Shown piece after piece: positions 17,586 through 28,225 of a stretch of 53,521 bases of DNA. Location of the stretch: positions 1 through 53,521 of the forward strand of contig MGXA01000083.1 in NCBI GenBank assembly GCA_001801215.1. Direction: 5' to 3'. Each line of letters begins with the position of its first letter. Position 1 is the first letter of the stretch. The position numbers and the translations under genes were made by a program. This DNA is from Gallionellales bacterium RIFCSPLOWO2_02_FULL_59_110. GTDB lineage: Bacteria; Pseudomonadota; Gammaproteobacteria; Burkholderiales; Gallionellaceae. Under the pieces are notes generated by a model. That model ran no database searches and was not told where the DNA came from. It saw only the letters and a program-made list of their open reading frames with translations.

Positions 17586-17745
17586 GATGGCGCTTTAAAT
17601 CTAAAAAAAGAAATTAGCCACAGAGAACAAACAAATTAGCCACAGAGAACACAGCCAGCGTAGGTCGGAAAAGCGTAGCGCCTTCCGACGTTTGTGAGCC
17701 ATGCAACCATGCGGCGGATAACGCTACGCTCATCCGCCCTACAAC
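17586..17745. repeat. Repeats between pgi and glgB
   Basis: 160 bp. A 19-bp direct repeat, AAATTAGCCACAGAGAACA, occurs at 17611-17629 and 17633-17651. Then GTAGGTCGGAAAAGCGTAGC (from 17660) and a complementary GCGGATAACGCTACGCTCAT to 17742 form a long imperfect hairpin of the same REP family as 13081-13110. The pgi promoter must lie here or in the repeats, since pgi and glgB run in the same direction. Confidence 0.7.
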
Positions 17746-19908
17746 CTAGGCTTCCGGCACCAAGACAACGCCCGCCAGCGGCGGCAAGACGATTTCGGCG
17801 GAGTAGGGCAGCCCCATCCAGGGGATGGCCTCCGCCTGGATCAGCCCGGCGTTGCCGAGGTTGCTGCCTGCGTAATATTCCGAATCGCTGTTCAGCACTT
17901 CGCGGTATTGCGCCTGCTTCGGCAGGCCGATACGGTAGCGTTTGCGCGGCACGGGGGTCAGGTTCAACGCAATGACGGCGATGGAGCCGTCGCGTGCGCG
18001 CCGCTGGTAGGACAGCACCGATTTTTCCGCATCGTTGCAGTCGATCCAACCGAAGCCATCATGCTGGAAATCTAGCTCGTGCAGCGCGGGCAGCTTGCGG
18101 TAGATGCGGTTGAGGTCATGCGCCAGATTCTGTATGCCGCGATGCATGTCCTGACCGAGCTGCCACCATTCCAGTTCCCATTTCGATTGCCACTCGCGTC
18201 CCTGGGCGATCTCGTTGCCCATGAAGTTGAGTTTCTTGCCAGGCGTGGTCATCTGGTAAGTCAGCAGCAAGCGCAAGTTGGCGAATTTTTGCCAGGCATC
18301 GCCGGGCATTTTGGACAGCAGTGAACCCTTGCCGTGCACCACTTCGTCGTGCGAGAACGGCAGCACGAAGTTTTCGGTATAGGCATAGAGCTGGCCGAAA
18401 GTGAGCTGGTTGTGGTGGTAGCGGCGATGCACCGGGTCGTGGCGGAAATAGCTCAGCGTGTCGTTCATCCAGCCCATGTTCCACTTGATCGAGAAGCCCA
18501 GCCCGCCGAGATAGACCGGGCGCGACACGCCGGGCCAGGCGGTGGATTCCTCGGCGAAAGTCAGCGCGCCGGGGAACTCTTCGTGCACCATGATGTTCAT
18601 CTCGCGCAGGAAATCCACCGCATCGAGATTCTCGCGCCCGCCGTATTTGTTCGGGATCCATTCGCCTGCCTTGCGCGAGTAGTCCAAGTACAGCATCGAG
18701 GCGACGGCATCCACGCGCAGGCCGTCGAAATGGAATTCCGCCAGCCAGAAATGCGCGCTGGACATCAAAAAGCTCTTCACTTCGTTGCGCCCGTAATTGA
18801 ACACGTGCGTGCCCCATTCCTCATGGAAACCGAGGCGCGGGTCTTCGTGCTCATACAGCGCCGTGCCGTCGAAGCGCGCCAGCGCCCAGTCGTCCTTGGG
18901 GAAATGCGCCGGCACCCAGTCGAGAATCACGCCGATGCCTGCCTGATGGCAACAGTCGACGAAATGGCGCAGTTCATTCGGCGAGCCGAAACGGCTGGTC
19001 GCCGCAAAATAGCCGGTGGCCTGGTAGCCCCAGGACTCGTCCAGCGGGTGTTCGGAAACCGGCATCAATTCGATATGCGTGTAGCCCATGCTCTTGACGT
19101 AGGGCACGAGGTCGGCGGCCAGTTCGCGGTAGGTGTAGAAGCGGCCGTCCGGATGGCGCTTCCACGAACCGGCATGCACCTCGTAGATGTTGATCGCGCC
19201 GTGCAGCCAGTCCCATTGCGCGCGCCGCGCCATCCATTCGCCATCCCGCCAGCCATGTTCATTGGCGGGCGCGGTCAACGCGGCCGTGCCGGGGCGCAAC
19301 TCATATCCTTGCGCGTAGGGGTCGGTCTTGGTCAGCAGATGCCCCGTGTCGCGGTTGCGGATTTCGTAACGATACAGTTTGCTCTGCGCGATTTCCGGAA
19401 TAAACAGCTCCCATACTCCGCCGGAGCCGTGCGAGCGCATCGGGTGCATCCGGCCATCCCAGCCATTGAATTCTCCCACCACGCTGACGCGTTCGGCGTT
19501 CGGCGCCCAGACGGCGAAGCGCACCCCTTTGACGCCGTTGATCTCGATGCCGTGCGAACCCAGCATCCGGTAGCCCTGGCGCAACTTGCCTTCGCCGAAC
19601 AGGTGCAAATCCTGCCGGGAGAGATGCGGCGGGAACTGGTAGGGGTCGTAGACTTCATGGGTCGTGCTGCCGTAGTGCATGCGCAGGCGATAGGGGCGGG
19701 CGGGTTCGCTGCTGCCGCGCCATTCGAATACCCCGGCGGGGTGAATCTGTCTGAACCCGTCGGGGCCGTCAGCGGTCAGCAAGTCAACGCCTGTGGCGTG
19801 AGGTTCATGCACCCGGATAATCCACTCCGCCGCCGCGCGGTGCAGGCCGAGAAAAGCAAATGGATCATGGAGGCGGGCTTGCAGCAATGAATCGATCAGC
19901 TTGTTCAC
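17746..19908 (-). CDS. glgB: 1,4-alpha-glucan branching enzyme GlgB (GH13)
   Basis: Introduces alpha-1,6 branches in glycogen. Length 720 residues, usual for GlgB. An N-terminal CBM48 region ([36 protein letters not shown]) precedes the GH13 barrel with the conserved segments [29 protein letters not shown] (nucleophile Asp), FAEESTAWP (acid/base Glu) and [15 protein letters not shown] (third Asp). The C-terminal all-beta domain is complete. It is divergent from glgC with a 73-bp shared promoter region, so synthesis and branching of glycogen are probably coordinated. No glgA or glgP is in this window. Confidence 0.97.
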   Translation of the reverse strand: MNKLIDSLLQARLHDPFAFLGLHRAAAEWIIRVHEPHATGVDLLTADGPDGFRQIHPAGVFEWRGSSEPARPYRLRMHYGSTTHEVYDPYQFPPHLSRQDLHLFGEGKLRQGYRMLGSHGIEINGVKGVRFAVWAPNAERVSVVGEFNGWDGRMHPMRSHGSGGVWELFIPEIAQSKLYRYEIRNRDTGHLLTKTDPYAQGYELRPGTAALTAPANEHGWRDGEWMARRAQWDWLHGAINIYEVHAGSWKRHPDGRFYTYRELAADLVPYVKSMGYTHIELMPVSEHPLDESWGYQATGYFAATSRFGSPNELRHFVDCCHQAGIGVILDWVPAHFPKDDWALARFDGTALYEHEDPRLGFHEEWGTHVFNYGRNEVKSFLMSSAHFWLAEFHFDGLRVDAVASMLYLDYSRKAGEWIPNKYGGRENLDAVDFLREMNIMVHEEFPGALTFAEESTAWPGVSRPVYLGGLGFSIKWNMGWMNDTLSYFRHDPVHRRYHHNQLTFGQLYAYTENFVLPFSHDEVVHGKGSLLSKMPGDAWQKFANLRLLLTYQMTTPGKKLNFMGNEIAQGREWQSKWELEWWQLGQDMHRGIQNLAHDLNRIYRKLPALHELDFQHDGFGWIDCNDAEKSVLSYQRRARDGSIAVIALNLTPVPRKRYRIGLPKQAQYREVLNSDSEYYAGSNLGNAGLIQAEAIPWMGLPYSAEIVLPPLAGVVLVPEA

Positions 19909-19927
19909 CTTGGTTCCACCATTGTTC

Positions 19928-19956
19928 TTGTCTGGCTGAGGATTGTAAACGATAAT
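19928..19956 (+). promoter_or_regulatory. Predicted sigma-70 promoter of glgC
   Basis: TTGTCT (19928-19933) and GATAAT (19951-19956) are separated by 17 bases, the optimal spacing, and lie 25 bp before the glgC ATG. GAGG at 19971-19974 fits as ribosome site. The divergent glgB promoter must be in the same 73 bp or start inside this region; I could not define it. Confidence 0.55.
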
Positions 19957-19981
19957 GGCCGCTCTTCGACGAGGTAAATAA

Positions 19982-21319
19982 ATGGAGAGCAGAATGAAAG
20001 CTGAACCGGGTTACCTGCAAAGAAAATATCAACTCGCCGCAGGCGAGCCGGCGTTGCGTTTTGTCAGCCGGCTCACCAAAAATACCTATGCATTGGTGCT
20101 GGCCGGCGGTCGTGGCAGCCGCCTTTACCAATTGACCGATTGGCGCGCAAAACCGGCTGTTCCTTTCGCCGGCAAGTTTCGCATTATCGATTTCGTCCTG
20201 TCCAACTGCGTCAACTCCGGCATCCGCCATATCGGCGTGGCGACGCAATACAAATCGCACAGCCTGATCCAGCATATCCAGCGCGGCTGGTCTTTTTTGA
20301 GCGGGCAGTTCGGCGAATCCGTGTGTTTGCTGCCGGCGCAACAGCGTGTCAGCGAGGAGCACTGGTACCAGGGAACCGCCGATGCGGTGTACCAGAATCT
20401 CGATATCCTGCGCGAAGTCGATCCCGATTTCGTATTGGTGCTGGGGGGAGATCATATTTATAAAATGGACTACGGCAAGCTGCTCGCATTTCACGTTGAA
20501 AACAAGGCGGACATGACTGTGGCTTGCCTGGAAGTGCCAGTTGCCGATGCCACCGGGTTTGGCGTGATGGGTGTGGACGACAACTCACGTGTTGTGAAGT
20601 TTGACGAAAAACCGGCCAACCCCGCCTGCATTCCCGGCAAACCGGACAAATCGCTGGCCAGCATGGGTATCTATGTGTTCAATACGCGCTTCCTTTTCGA
20701 ACAACTGATCCGCGATGCCGACGACCCGCATTCCAGCCATGATTTTGGCAAGGACTTGATCCCTCACATGATCCAGAAGTATCGCGTGTTTGCGCATAAC
20801 TTCGAGCGAAGCTGCATAGGCACAGGCAACGGGAGCGGCCCCTATTGGCGCGACGTGGGAACCATCGATTCCTATTGGGAAGCCAATATGGAAATGACCA
20901 AGGTCATTCCCGACCTGAACATGTACGACCAGGAATGGCCGATCTGGACGCACCAGGAGCAATTGCCCCCGGCCAAGTTTGTGTTCGACGACGATGACCG
21001 GCGCGGCATGGCCATCGATTCGCTGGTGTCCGGGGGGTGCATCATCAGCGGATCGACGGTGCGCCGCTCGTTGCTGTTCTCCAATGTGCGCGTGGACAGC
21101 TACTGCAACATCGAAGATTCGGTGGTGTTGCCTAATGTGAGCATCGGAAAGAGCGTCACTCTAAAGCGCGTCATCGTGGACAAAAGCTGCATGATTCCGG
21201 ATGGGCTGGCGGTTGGGGTCAATCCGGAGGAAGACCGCAAGCGTTTCCACGTCAGCCCCAACGGCGTGACGCTCATTACCCCGGACATGCTCGGCCAGAA
21301 GGTTCACTGCCTGCGTTGA
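19982..21319 (+). CDS. glgC: Glucose-1-phosphate adenylyltransferase (ADP-glucose pyrophosphorylase)
   Basis: First committed step of bacterial glycogen synthesis: ATP plus glucose 1-phosphate to ADP-glucose. The 445-residue protein has the nucleotidyltransferase motif [23 protein letters not shown], with [16 protein letters not shown], the [10 protein letters not shown] element, the catalytic region [13 protein letters not shown], and a C-terminal left-handed beta-helix domain ([23 protein letters not shown]). The family is allosterically regulated. Either ATG 19982 or ATG 19994 could be used; both have purine-rich upstream bases. Two GH57 genes follow closely on the same strand (29 and 28 bp gaps), so they form one operon. 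Confidence 0.97.
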   Translation: MESRMKAEPGYLQRKYQLAAGEPALRFVSRLTKNTYALVLAGGRGSRLYQLTDWRAKPAVPFAGKFRIIDFVLSNCVNSGIRHIGVATQYKSHSLIQHIQRGWSFLSGQFGESVCLLPAQQRVSEEHWYQGTADAVYQNLDILREVDPDFVLVLGGDHIYKMDYGKLLAFHVENKADMTVACLEVPVADATGFGVMGVDDNSRVVKFDEKPANPACIPGKPDKSLASMGIYVFNTRFLFEQLIRDADDPHSSHDFGKDLIPHMIQKYRVFAHNFERSCIGTGNGSGPYWRDVGTIDSYWEANMEMTKVIPDLNMYDQEWPIWTHQEQLPPAKFVFDDDDRRGMAIDSLVSGGCIISGSTVRRSLLFSNVRVDSYCNIEDSVVLPNVSIGKSVTLKRVIVDKSCMIPDGLAVGVNPEEDRKRFHVSPNGVTLITPDMLGQKVHCLR

Positions 21320-21347
21320 CCTTGAAGAAGCTGCACGCCCCGAAACA

Positions 21348-23066
21348 ATGAAAAAACCTGTTGACCTGGTTTTCCTCTGGCATATGCACCAGCCGGATTA
21401 CCGCGATTATTCGAGCGGCGATTTCCTGCTGCCCTGGACTTATCTGCACGCGATCAAGGATTATGCCGACATGGCCTATCACCTTGAGCGGCACCCCAAA
21501 GTGCATGCCGTGGTGAATTTCGTGCCGGTGCTGCTCGACCAGTTGGAAGATTACGCAGACCAATTTGCGTCCGGGAAATTGCGCGATCCTTTGCTGCGCA
21601 TGCTGGCGCATGAAAACACCGGCGAACTGTCGTCAGAACAGCGGCAAGCCGTTCTGAACGCATGTTTCCGCAGCAACCAGACCAAAATGGTTGCACCCTA
21701 TCCTGCCTACAAGCGGCTCCTGGAACTGTTCAGCCTCCTGCAAACCGACGGCAATGTCGCGTTGTCCTATCTGTCCGGGCAATACATGGACGACCTGCTG
21801 ACCTGGTATCACCTGGCCTGGTGCGGCGAGAGCGTGCGCCGCGAGCATGCGCTGGTGGCGCGTCTGATGAGCAAGGCGGAAGGCTTCAAATATGAGGATC
21901 GCAGGCAATTGCTCGATTTCATCGGCGAATTGATCGCCGGCATCATTCCGCGCTTTAGCAAGCTGGCAGAATCGGGACAAGTCGAGCTGTCCGCCACGCC
22001 GCATTACCATCCGCTGGCCCCGCTGTTGATCGACTTTGCCAGCGCCAAAGAAGCCATGCCCGATGCGCCTTTGCCCAGTTCGCCGCATTATCCCAAGGGA
22101 CGCCAGCGTGTGACCGCGCATATCCGTTCGGCGAAAAAAAGCCATCGCGAGCGTTTTGGCGCAGAACCTAAGGGAATGTGGCCGGCCGAAGGGGCGATTT
22201 CGTCGGAAACACTGGACGTGCTGGCTGCTGAAGATTGCTTCTGGACGGCCAGCGGGGAGGGAGTGCTGGTAAACAGCCTGCGGCAGTCCAGGCATAACGT
22301 TCCCGATCGCGCCCAATACCTGTACCGCCCCTATCGCATGGAGAATGGCACCGGGAATCTGCTCTGTTTTTTCCGGGACGACCGTCTGTCCGACCTGATC
22401 GGGTTCGAGTATTCGCGCTGGCACGGCAAGGATGCAGCACACCACTTCGTCGAGCAGATCGAGGCCATCGCCCGTCAATCTCCGGACAACGAAACGCCTG
22501 TCGTGAGCGTCATTCTGGATGGCGAAAATGCCTGGGAGTACTATCCCTACAACGGGTATTATTTTCTCGAAGACCTGTACACCCTGATCGAATCCAGCCC
22601 GTGGCTGCGAACGACCACCTTCAGCGAATATGTGGCGCGCCCGGCCACGCCTGCCGGTTCCGATAGCGCCCGTGTGCACAGCCTTCCTTATGTCGTCGCG
22701 GGAAGCTGGGTGTACGGCAATTTTTCGACCTGGATCGGTTCGCCGGACAAGAATCGCGCGTGGGACTTGCTGTGCGTCGCCAAGCAGAGCTTCGATATGG
22801 TCATCTCCAGCGGCAGGCTTAGCCAATCCGAACAGGATGCGGCCGAGAAACAGCTTTGCTCCTGCGAAAGCTCGGACTGGTTCTGGTGGTTTGGCGATTA
22901 CAACCCGTCGCACTCGGTAGCCAGCTTCGACCGCCTGTTCCGGCATAATCTGACCGAGCTGTACCGCTTGCTGCAATTGCCGCCGCCGATCAGCCTCTCC
23001 GAGCCCATCAGCCAGGGCGGGGGACACCCGGAGTCAGGCGGTGCAATGCGCCGCGCTTCCGAATGA
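21348..23066 (+). CDS. Glycoside hydrolase family 57 protein (amylopullulanase-type)
   Basis: Protein of 572 residues of the GH57 group (COG1449). N-terminal FLWHMHQPDYRD is GH57 region 1. GMWPAEGAIS contains the expected catalytic nucleophile Glu281, and ILDGENAWEYYP contains the expected acid/base Asp391; both positions match the pattern known from amylopullulanases. The enzymes of this group cut alpha-1,4 and sometimes alpha-1,6 glucan bonds. No signal peptide is present, so it acts in the cytoplasm, most likely on glycogen or its breakdown products. It sits between glgC and a second GH57 gene, transcribed together. The exact activity is not defined by sequence. Confidence 0.9.
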   Translation: MKKPVDLVFLWHMHQPDYRDYSSGDFLLPWTYLHAIKDYADMAYHLERHPKVHAVVNFVPVLLDQLEDYADQFASGKLRDPLLRMLAHENTGELSSEQRQAVLNACFRSNQTKMVAPYPAYKRLLELFSLLQTDGNVALSYLSGQYMDDLLTWYHLAWCGESVRREHALVARLMSKAEGFKYEDRRQLLDFIGELIAGIIPRFSKLAESGQVELSATPHYHPLAPLLIDFASAKEAMPDAPLPSSPHYPKGRQRVTAHIRSAKKSHRERFGAEPKGMWPAEGAISSETLDVLAAEDCFWTASGEGVLVNSLRQSRHNVPDRAQYLYRPYRMENGTGNLLCFFRDDRLSDLIGFEYSRWHGKDAAHHFVEQIEAIARQSPDNETPVVSVILDGENAWEYYPYNGYYFLEDLYTLIESSPWLRTTTFSEYVARPATPAGSDSARVHSLPYVVAGSWVYGNFSTWIGSPDKNRAWDLLCVAKQSFDMVISSGRLSQSEQDAAEKQLCSCESSDWFWWFGDYNPSHSVASFDRLFRHNLTELYRLLQLPPPISLSEPISQGGGHPESGGAMRRASE

Positions 23067-23093
23067 AATTGACTATTACGGACTAAGCCTGCC

Positions 23094-25121
23094 ATGACCA
23101 AAACGGTTTCCCTGCTCTTCGGCGTCCATGCGCACCAGCCTGTCGGCAATTTCCCCGAGGTCATCGACGATGCGCATCTGCGCTGTTACCGCCCTTTCCT
23201 GCAAACGCTGCACCGCTATCCGGAATTCCGTTTTGCGGTGCATTTCAGCGGCTGGCTGCTCGATTACCTGCTGAAAAAATTCCCCGAGGACATGGCGCTG
23301 TTGCGCGAAATGGCCGCGCGCGGCCAGGTCGAATTGTTCGGGGCAGGGGACACCGAGCCGGTGCTGGCGGTCATTCCGGAGCGGGATCGCATTGGGCAGT
23401 TGACGCGCTTTTCCGGAAAGCTGGAAGCGCAATTTGGCCAGCGCCCGCAAGGTGCGTGGCTCACCGAGCGGGTATGGGAGGCGACGGTGATTCCGTCGCT
23501 TGCCGAAGCGGGAATCAATTATGTGACGGTGGACGACTACCATTTCCTGTGCGCCGGTCAGGAAGCCAGCGAGTTGAACGGTTATTACACCACCGAGGAG
23601 GGCGGCAACTCGCTGGATTTATTTCCTATTTCCGAGGGATTGCGTTACCGCATCCCGTTTGCGCCCGCGCATGAAGTGGTCGCTTATCTGGAATGCCTCG
23701 CCGATCAAGGCGAAAACCCCGCCGCCGTGTATTTCGACGACATCGAAAAATTCGGCGTCTGGCCGGAAACCTACGAGTGGGTCTACGTGAAGGGTTGGCT
23801 GGAAAACTTTATCCGCGGCGTGCTGGCTTCGCAAAAAATCGACCCGCGCACCTACGGGGAATATCACGCCGACGCCAAAACACGCGGCATCATCTATCTG
23901 CCGACCACCTCCTATATCGAGATGAACGAGTGGACCTTGCCTGCCCCGGCTGCCGCAAAATATGCCGGTCTCGTTGCCCGCGAAAAGGAAGCGGGGCGGT
24001 ATGAGGAGCACAAAGCCTTTATTCGCGGCGGGATATGGAAGAATTTTTTTACCCGCTATCCCGAGTCCAACTGGATGCACAAGCGCATGCTGGCCTTGTC
24101 GCTAAGGGTTGCCGGGTTGCCGGAAGACAGGCGCACGGCGGAATTGCTGGACGATTTGTACGAGGCGCAGGCCAACGATGCCTACTGGCATGGCCTGTTC
24201 GGCGGGCTATATCTGCCGCACCTGCGCCGTGCCGTGTACAACGCCATCGTCCGTCTGGAAGCCAAACTGGACAAGATTGCCCCGCGCCGGGCGGCGCAGC
24301 AGGAAGACCTCGACATGGATGGCGTTGAAGAATTATTTTTATTCAACGATAAGTTGCAGGCGATAATCAAACTGGACGGTTGTGCATGGGTTTGCGAATG
24401 CGACGACTATCGCCTGAACCATAATTTTGGCGACACCCTGCGCCGCCAAGCCGAGAATTATTTCGAAAAAATCCACCGCAGCACCCAGGGCGGCGGACAT
24501 GCCGGAGAAGGCATTGCTTCGGCGCACGACCGTATCGCCTTCAAGGATGAAATTATCCTGTCCGACTTGTTGACCGATCTTCAGCCGCACGGTTTATTGA
24601 GCGACACGTGGGTAAAAGGAGGTGAAAGTTTACCCATCCGGAACTACATCCTGGCCGGATCAGACCCCGGCTCGGCGCAATTCCGGGCTGCAATCGGGGA
24701 AGGCGCAATCGAAAAAACCATCAAACTGACCGCCAATCGGATCGAAGCCCGGTACACCGCCAGCGCGCAGCTCGAGGGCGGGGCGTTATCGGTCAGATTG
24801 ACGCTCGCCATGCCCAGTTGCGATGGCTATGCTGGCCGGTATGTCGATGCCGGCCAGCGGATTCTCGGAGGATTTGGCGCGCCATTGCACCTGGAAAATG
24901 CAACCGGACTCACTCTGGACGACGGGGTGCTGGGCGGACATCTGGTGCTTGCGGTATCCCGAGCCGCACTTATTCGCGCCGAACCTTATTTCACTGTTTC
25001 CCAATCCGAAGCGGGGTTCGAGAAAATCATGCAGGCCGTTGAAATAACCGTGCTATTACAAGCCGGTGGCGGGCCTGCAAGCTTGTCGCTGGAAGTTAAT
25101 CCGGGGAACCTGAAGCTGTAA
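23094..25121 (+). CDS. GH57 4-alpha-glucanotransferase/alpha-amylase-like enzyme with DUF1925/DUF1926 domains
   Basis: Protein of 675 residues. It begins with LLFGVHAHQPVGNF (GH57 region 1). WLTERVWE carries the expected nucleophile Glu125 and FDDIEKFGVWP the acid/base aspartate (Asp215 or 216), which match Glu123 and Asp214 of the Thermococcus litoralis 4-alpha-glucanotransferase. The central and C-terminal parts (about 300-675) match the DUF1925 and DUF1926 beta domains of that type. It probably disproportionates maltodextrins in the cytoplasm. It differs strongly from the neighbouring GH57, so this is not a recent duplication. Cotranscribed with glgC is likely. Confidence 0.9.
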   Translation: MTKTVSLLFGVHAHQPVGNFPEVIDDAHLRCYRPFLQTLHRYPEFRFAVHFSGWLLDYLLKKFPEDMALLREMAARGQVELFGAGDTEPVLAVIPERDRIGQLTRFSGKLEAQFGQRPQGAWLTERVWEATVIPSLAEAGINYVTVDDYHFLCAGQEASELNGYYTTEEGGNSLDLFPISEGLRYRIPFAPAHEVVAYLECLADQGENPAAVYFDDIEKFGVWPETYEWVYVKGWLENFIRGVLASQKIDPRTYGEYHADAKTRGIIYLPTTSYIEMNEWTLPAPAAAKYAGLVAREKEAGRYEEHKAFIRGGIWKNFFTRYPESNWMHKRMLALSLRVAGLPEDRRTAELLDDLYEAQANDAYWHGLFGGLYLPHLRRAVYNAIVRLEAKLDKIAPRRAAQQEDLDMDGVEELFLFNDKLQAIIKLDGCAWVCECDDYRLNHNFGDTLRRQAENYFEKIHRSTQGGGHAGEGIASAHDRIAFKDEIILSDLLTDLQPHGLLSDTWVKGGESLPIRNYILAGSDPGSAQFRAAIGEGAIEKTIKLTANRIEARYTASAQLEGGALSVRLTLAMPSCDGYAGRYVDAGQRILGGFGAPLHLENATGLTLDDGVLGGHLVLAVSRAALIRAEPYFTVSQSEAGFEKIMQAVEITVLLQAGGGPASLSLEVNPGNLKL

Positions 25122-25151
25122 GAAGGTTCTCGAACCCGAGCCGGGGTGAGC

Positions 25152-26687
25152 ATGTTTTTCTGGAATACCGCAATGGAGTTTGTCTGGAGACAGGAATCGT
25201 TTCCGGTGCTGGTAATGGCGCTGGGCCTGGCGTTTCTGTTGCTCCATTTTATGAAGGAAGAGCGCAAAGGCGTCCTGAATACGCTGATTTTCTTCCTGGT
25301 AAGCATGGCGCTGCAATTTGTCAGCGGCGTGTTCCATGCGCTGCAATTTCCCTCCGCTGCCGCAGTATTCCACGAAGCCGGATTGATCGGAGCCGGTATT
25401 GCGGTGATCCGCCTGTGGGGGCTGCTGGCTTTCCGCATCGTCCTGCCGCGGATGCGCGTCACGCCGCCGCGCATCGCCGAAGACATTTTCGTCATCATCG
25501 GCTACATCGCCTGGGGGCTGGTGCGGCTGCGCTATGCCGGGCTGGATCTCGGCAGTATCGTCGCGACTTCGGCGATGATTACCGCCGTGGTGGCGTTCGC
25601 CATGCAGGATACGCTTGGCAACATACTCGGCGGACTGGCCTTGCAACTGGACAATTCCATCGAAATCGGCGACTGGATCAAGGTGGACGATATCTCCGGG
25701 CGCGTGGTGGACATCCGCTGGCGCTCGACGCTGGTCGAGACGCGCAACTGGGAAACCGTGGTGTTCCCCAACAGCCAGTTGATGAAGAACAAATTCCTGG
25801 TGCTGGGGCGGCGTACCGACCAGCCGGTGCAATGGCGGCGCTGGGTGTGGTTCGACGTGGGGCTGGATATATCGCCTGCCAGGGTGATCTCCGTGGTCGA
25901 AGAGGCCATCCGGCCGACCGACATTGCCAATGTGGCGAAAACCCCTTTGCCGAATTGCATATTGGTGGACATGGACAACAAGGGCTATGCGCGCTATGCA
26001 ATGCGTTACTGGCTGACCGATTTGATGCTTGACGACCCTACGGACGCGGCCATCAGGTGGCACATCATGGCGGCGCTGCAACGCGCGGGCATCAAGCTGG
26101 CGATGGAGGAGAGGAGCATCCACATCACCAAGGAAAACGAAAAACACGAAGAGGCGCTGCATCATCGCGAAGTCCAGTTGCGCATGAAGACCTTGCGGCG
26201 CGTGGAGCTGTTCGCGCAGATGACGGACGATGAGCTGCGCAAGCTGGCCGAGCGCCTCAGGTATGTGCCGTTTGCCAAGGGCAACATCATCGCCAGGCAG
26301 GGCACGCACGCCCAGCACTGGCTGTTTATTATTATCAGCGGCGAGGCGGAGGTGTTCCTGGATGGGGGCGGCGGCGAGAAGCGCATCCTGAATACGCTCG
26401 CAAAAGGGGACTTTTTCGGCGAAATGAGCATGATGACCGGATCGCCGCGCGTGGCTTCGGTTAGCGCCAAAACCGATGTGGAGTGCTATCGTCTCGACAA
26501 GGAGGCCTTCGAGGAAATTCTGACGGCGCGCCCGGGTATCGCCGAAGATGTGGCGCAAGTGCTGGCGGTGCGCCGTATGCAACTGGATAGCGCGCTGCTG
26601 AATCTGGACGAGGAAGCCAAGCACAAGGAAGCACACCACCAGCACAGCGAAATACTGGCGACCATCAAGCGCTTCTTCAGTTTGTAG
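25152..26687 (+). CDS. MscS-type mechanosensitive channel with C-terminal cyclic-nucleotide-binding domain
   Basis: Protein of about 511 residues. Three to four N-terminal membrane helices (LVMALGLAFLLLHFM, LIFFLVSMALQFVSGVFH, LIGAGIAVIRLWGLLAF) lead to the MscS pore helix and beta domain (VATSAMITAVVAFAMQDTLGNILGGLALQLDNSIEIGDWI in pieces). From about residue 354 comes a cNMP-binding fold with the phosphate cassette FGEMSMMTGSPRVASV, in which the glutamate and arginine needed to bind the ligand are present. Such fusions are known as bCNG-like channels and most show little mechanical gating. It follows the glycogen operon by 30 bp and may link osmotic or cNMP status to storage. Start: ATG 25152, or GTG 25146. 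Confidence 0.9.
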   Translation: MFFWNTAMEFVWRQESFPVLVMALGLAFLLLHFMKEERKGVLNTLIFFLVSMALQFVSGVFHALQFPSAAAVFHEAGLIGAGIAVIRLWGLLAFRIVLPRMRVTPPRIAEDIFVIIGYIAWGLVRLRYAGLDLGSIVATSAMITAVVAFAMQDTLGNILGGLALQLDNSIEIGDWIKVDDISGRVVDIRWRSTLVETRNWETVVFPNSQLMKNKFLVLGRRTDQPVQWRRWVWFDVGLDISPARVISVVEEAIRPTDIANVAKTPLPNCILVDMDNKGYARYAMRYWLTDLMLDDPTDAAIRWHIMAALQRAGIKLAMEERSIHITKENEKHEEALHHREVQLRMKTLRRVELFAQMTDDELRKLAERLRYVPFAKGNIIARQGTHAQHWLFIIISGEAEVFLDGGGGEKRILNTLAKGDFFGEMSMMTGSPRVASVSAKTDVECYRLDKEAFEEILTARPGIAEDVAQVLAVRRMQLDSALLNLDEEAKHKEAHHQHSEILATIKRFFSL

Positions 26688-26711
26688 TATCATCGCGGGG
26701 ATTGAAAATTG

Positions 26712-26835
26712 CCTTTCTCATTAGCTCCCTCTCCCGCAGGCGGGAGATAACCGGCGACTTGGGTGTCGTTGCCGGACAACACGGTCGAATGGCCAGTAGC
26801 TCCATCAGGGTTGGGGAGAGGGGACGGGAATGCAG
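26712..26835. repeat. Palindromic repeat between the channel gene and accA
   Basis: Begins GCTCCCTCTCCCGCAGGCGG and ends with GGGTTGGGGAGAGGGGACGG, which could pair imperfectly over its outer parts; the middle is unpaired. Same class as 9205-9345 and 10111-10135. The accA promoter should lie between this element and 26884; I see none clearly. Confidence 0.65.
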
Positions 26836-26883
26836 GGTTTCTCCGCAAGGGACGTTTCCCGCCACGACTGTTAGGGATCAAAC

Positions 26884-27849
<966 letters not shown>

Positions 27850-28225
27850 GCCAGGCTTATTTCAACAGTGCAATATCGTAGGGGCGTGATTCATCACGCC
27901 CTGTTCTATTCGTGCGCCAGAAAAGGGCGCGATGAATCGCGTTCCTGTAATAGCCGCAAAATGGTAACTGCTCAGGTGTGGCTGTTTTCTCCTTCCCACC
28001 TTGCATGGGGAAGGCTGTGAGGGATGATCCCCCCTTTAAAAAAGGGTGCAGGGGGATTTACAGCAGGTGGCGAGAGAGTGGCGCACTTCAAATCCCCCTC
28101 AGTCCCCCTTTTGCAAAGGGGGAAGCGAAGCACTCGGTGCGCAGAGGTAGTTGGAGGTTGGTATCTGGCGGGGGAGCTTTTTTCGACCTGAGTAGTTACG
28201 CAAAATGTTTGTATAAGGATATTTC
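27850..28225. repeat. Repeat-rich gap between accA and tilS
   Basis: 376 bp without a gene. Contains a diverged member of the GTAGGGGC family (27878-27948, GTAGGGGCGTGATTCATCAC and its near complement), then an imperfect inverted repeat with CCCCCCTTTAAAAAAGGG (about 28029-28046) and AAATCCCCCTCAGTCCCCCT plus TTTGCAAAGGGGG (about 28090-28122), a form common in environmental bacteria. TTCGACCTGAGTAG (28182-28195) is shared exactly with 34687-34700. The tilS promoter was not recognised. Confidence 0.7.

Noticed and set aside
18334..19890. Long plus-strand ORF (518 codons) opposite glgB
   Set aside because: It is the antisense of a well-conserved gene; protein is rich in His, Arg and Ala with no domain. 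GC-rich codon use creates such frames.
25056..26693. 545-codon ORF opposite the MscS-type channel gene
   Set aside because: Antisense shadow; composition (His, Gln, Arg rich) is unlike a real protein, while the plus strand shows clear MscS and cNMP motifs.
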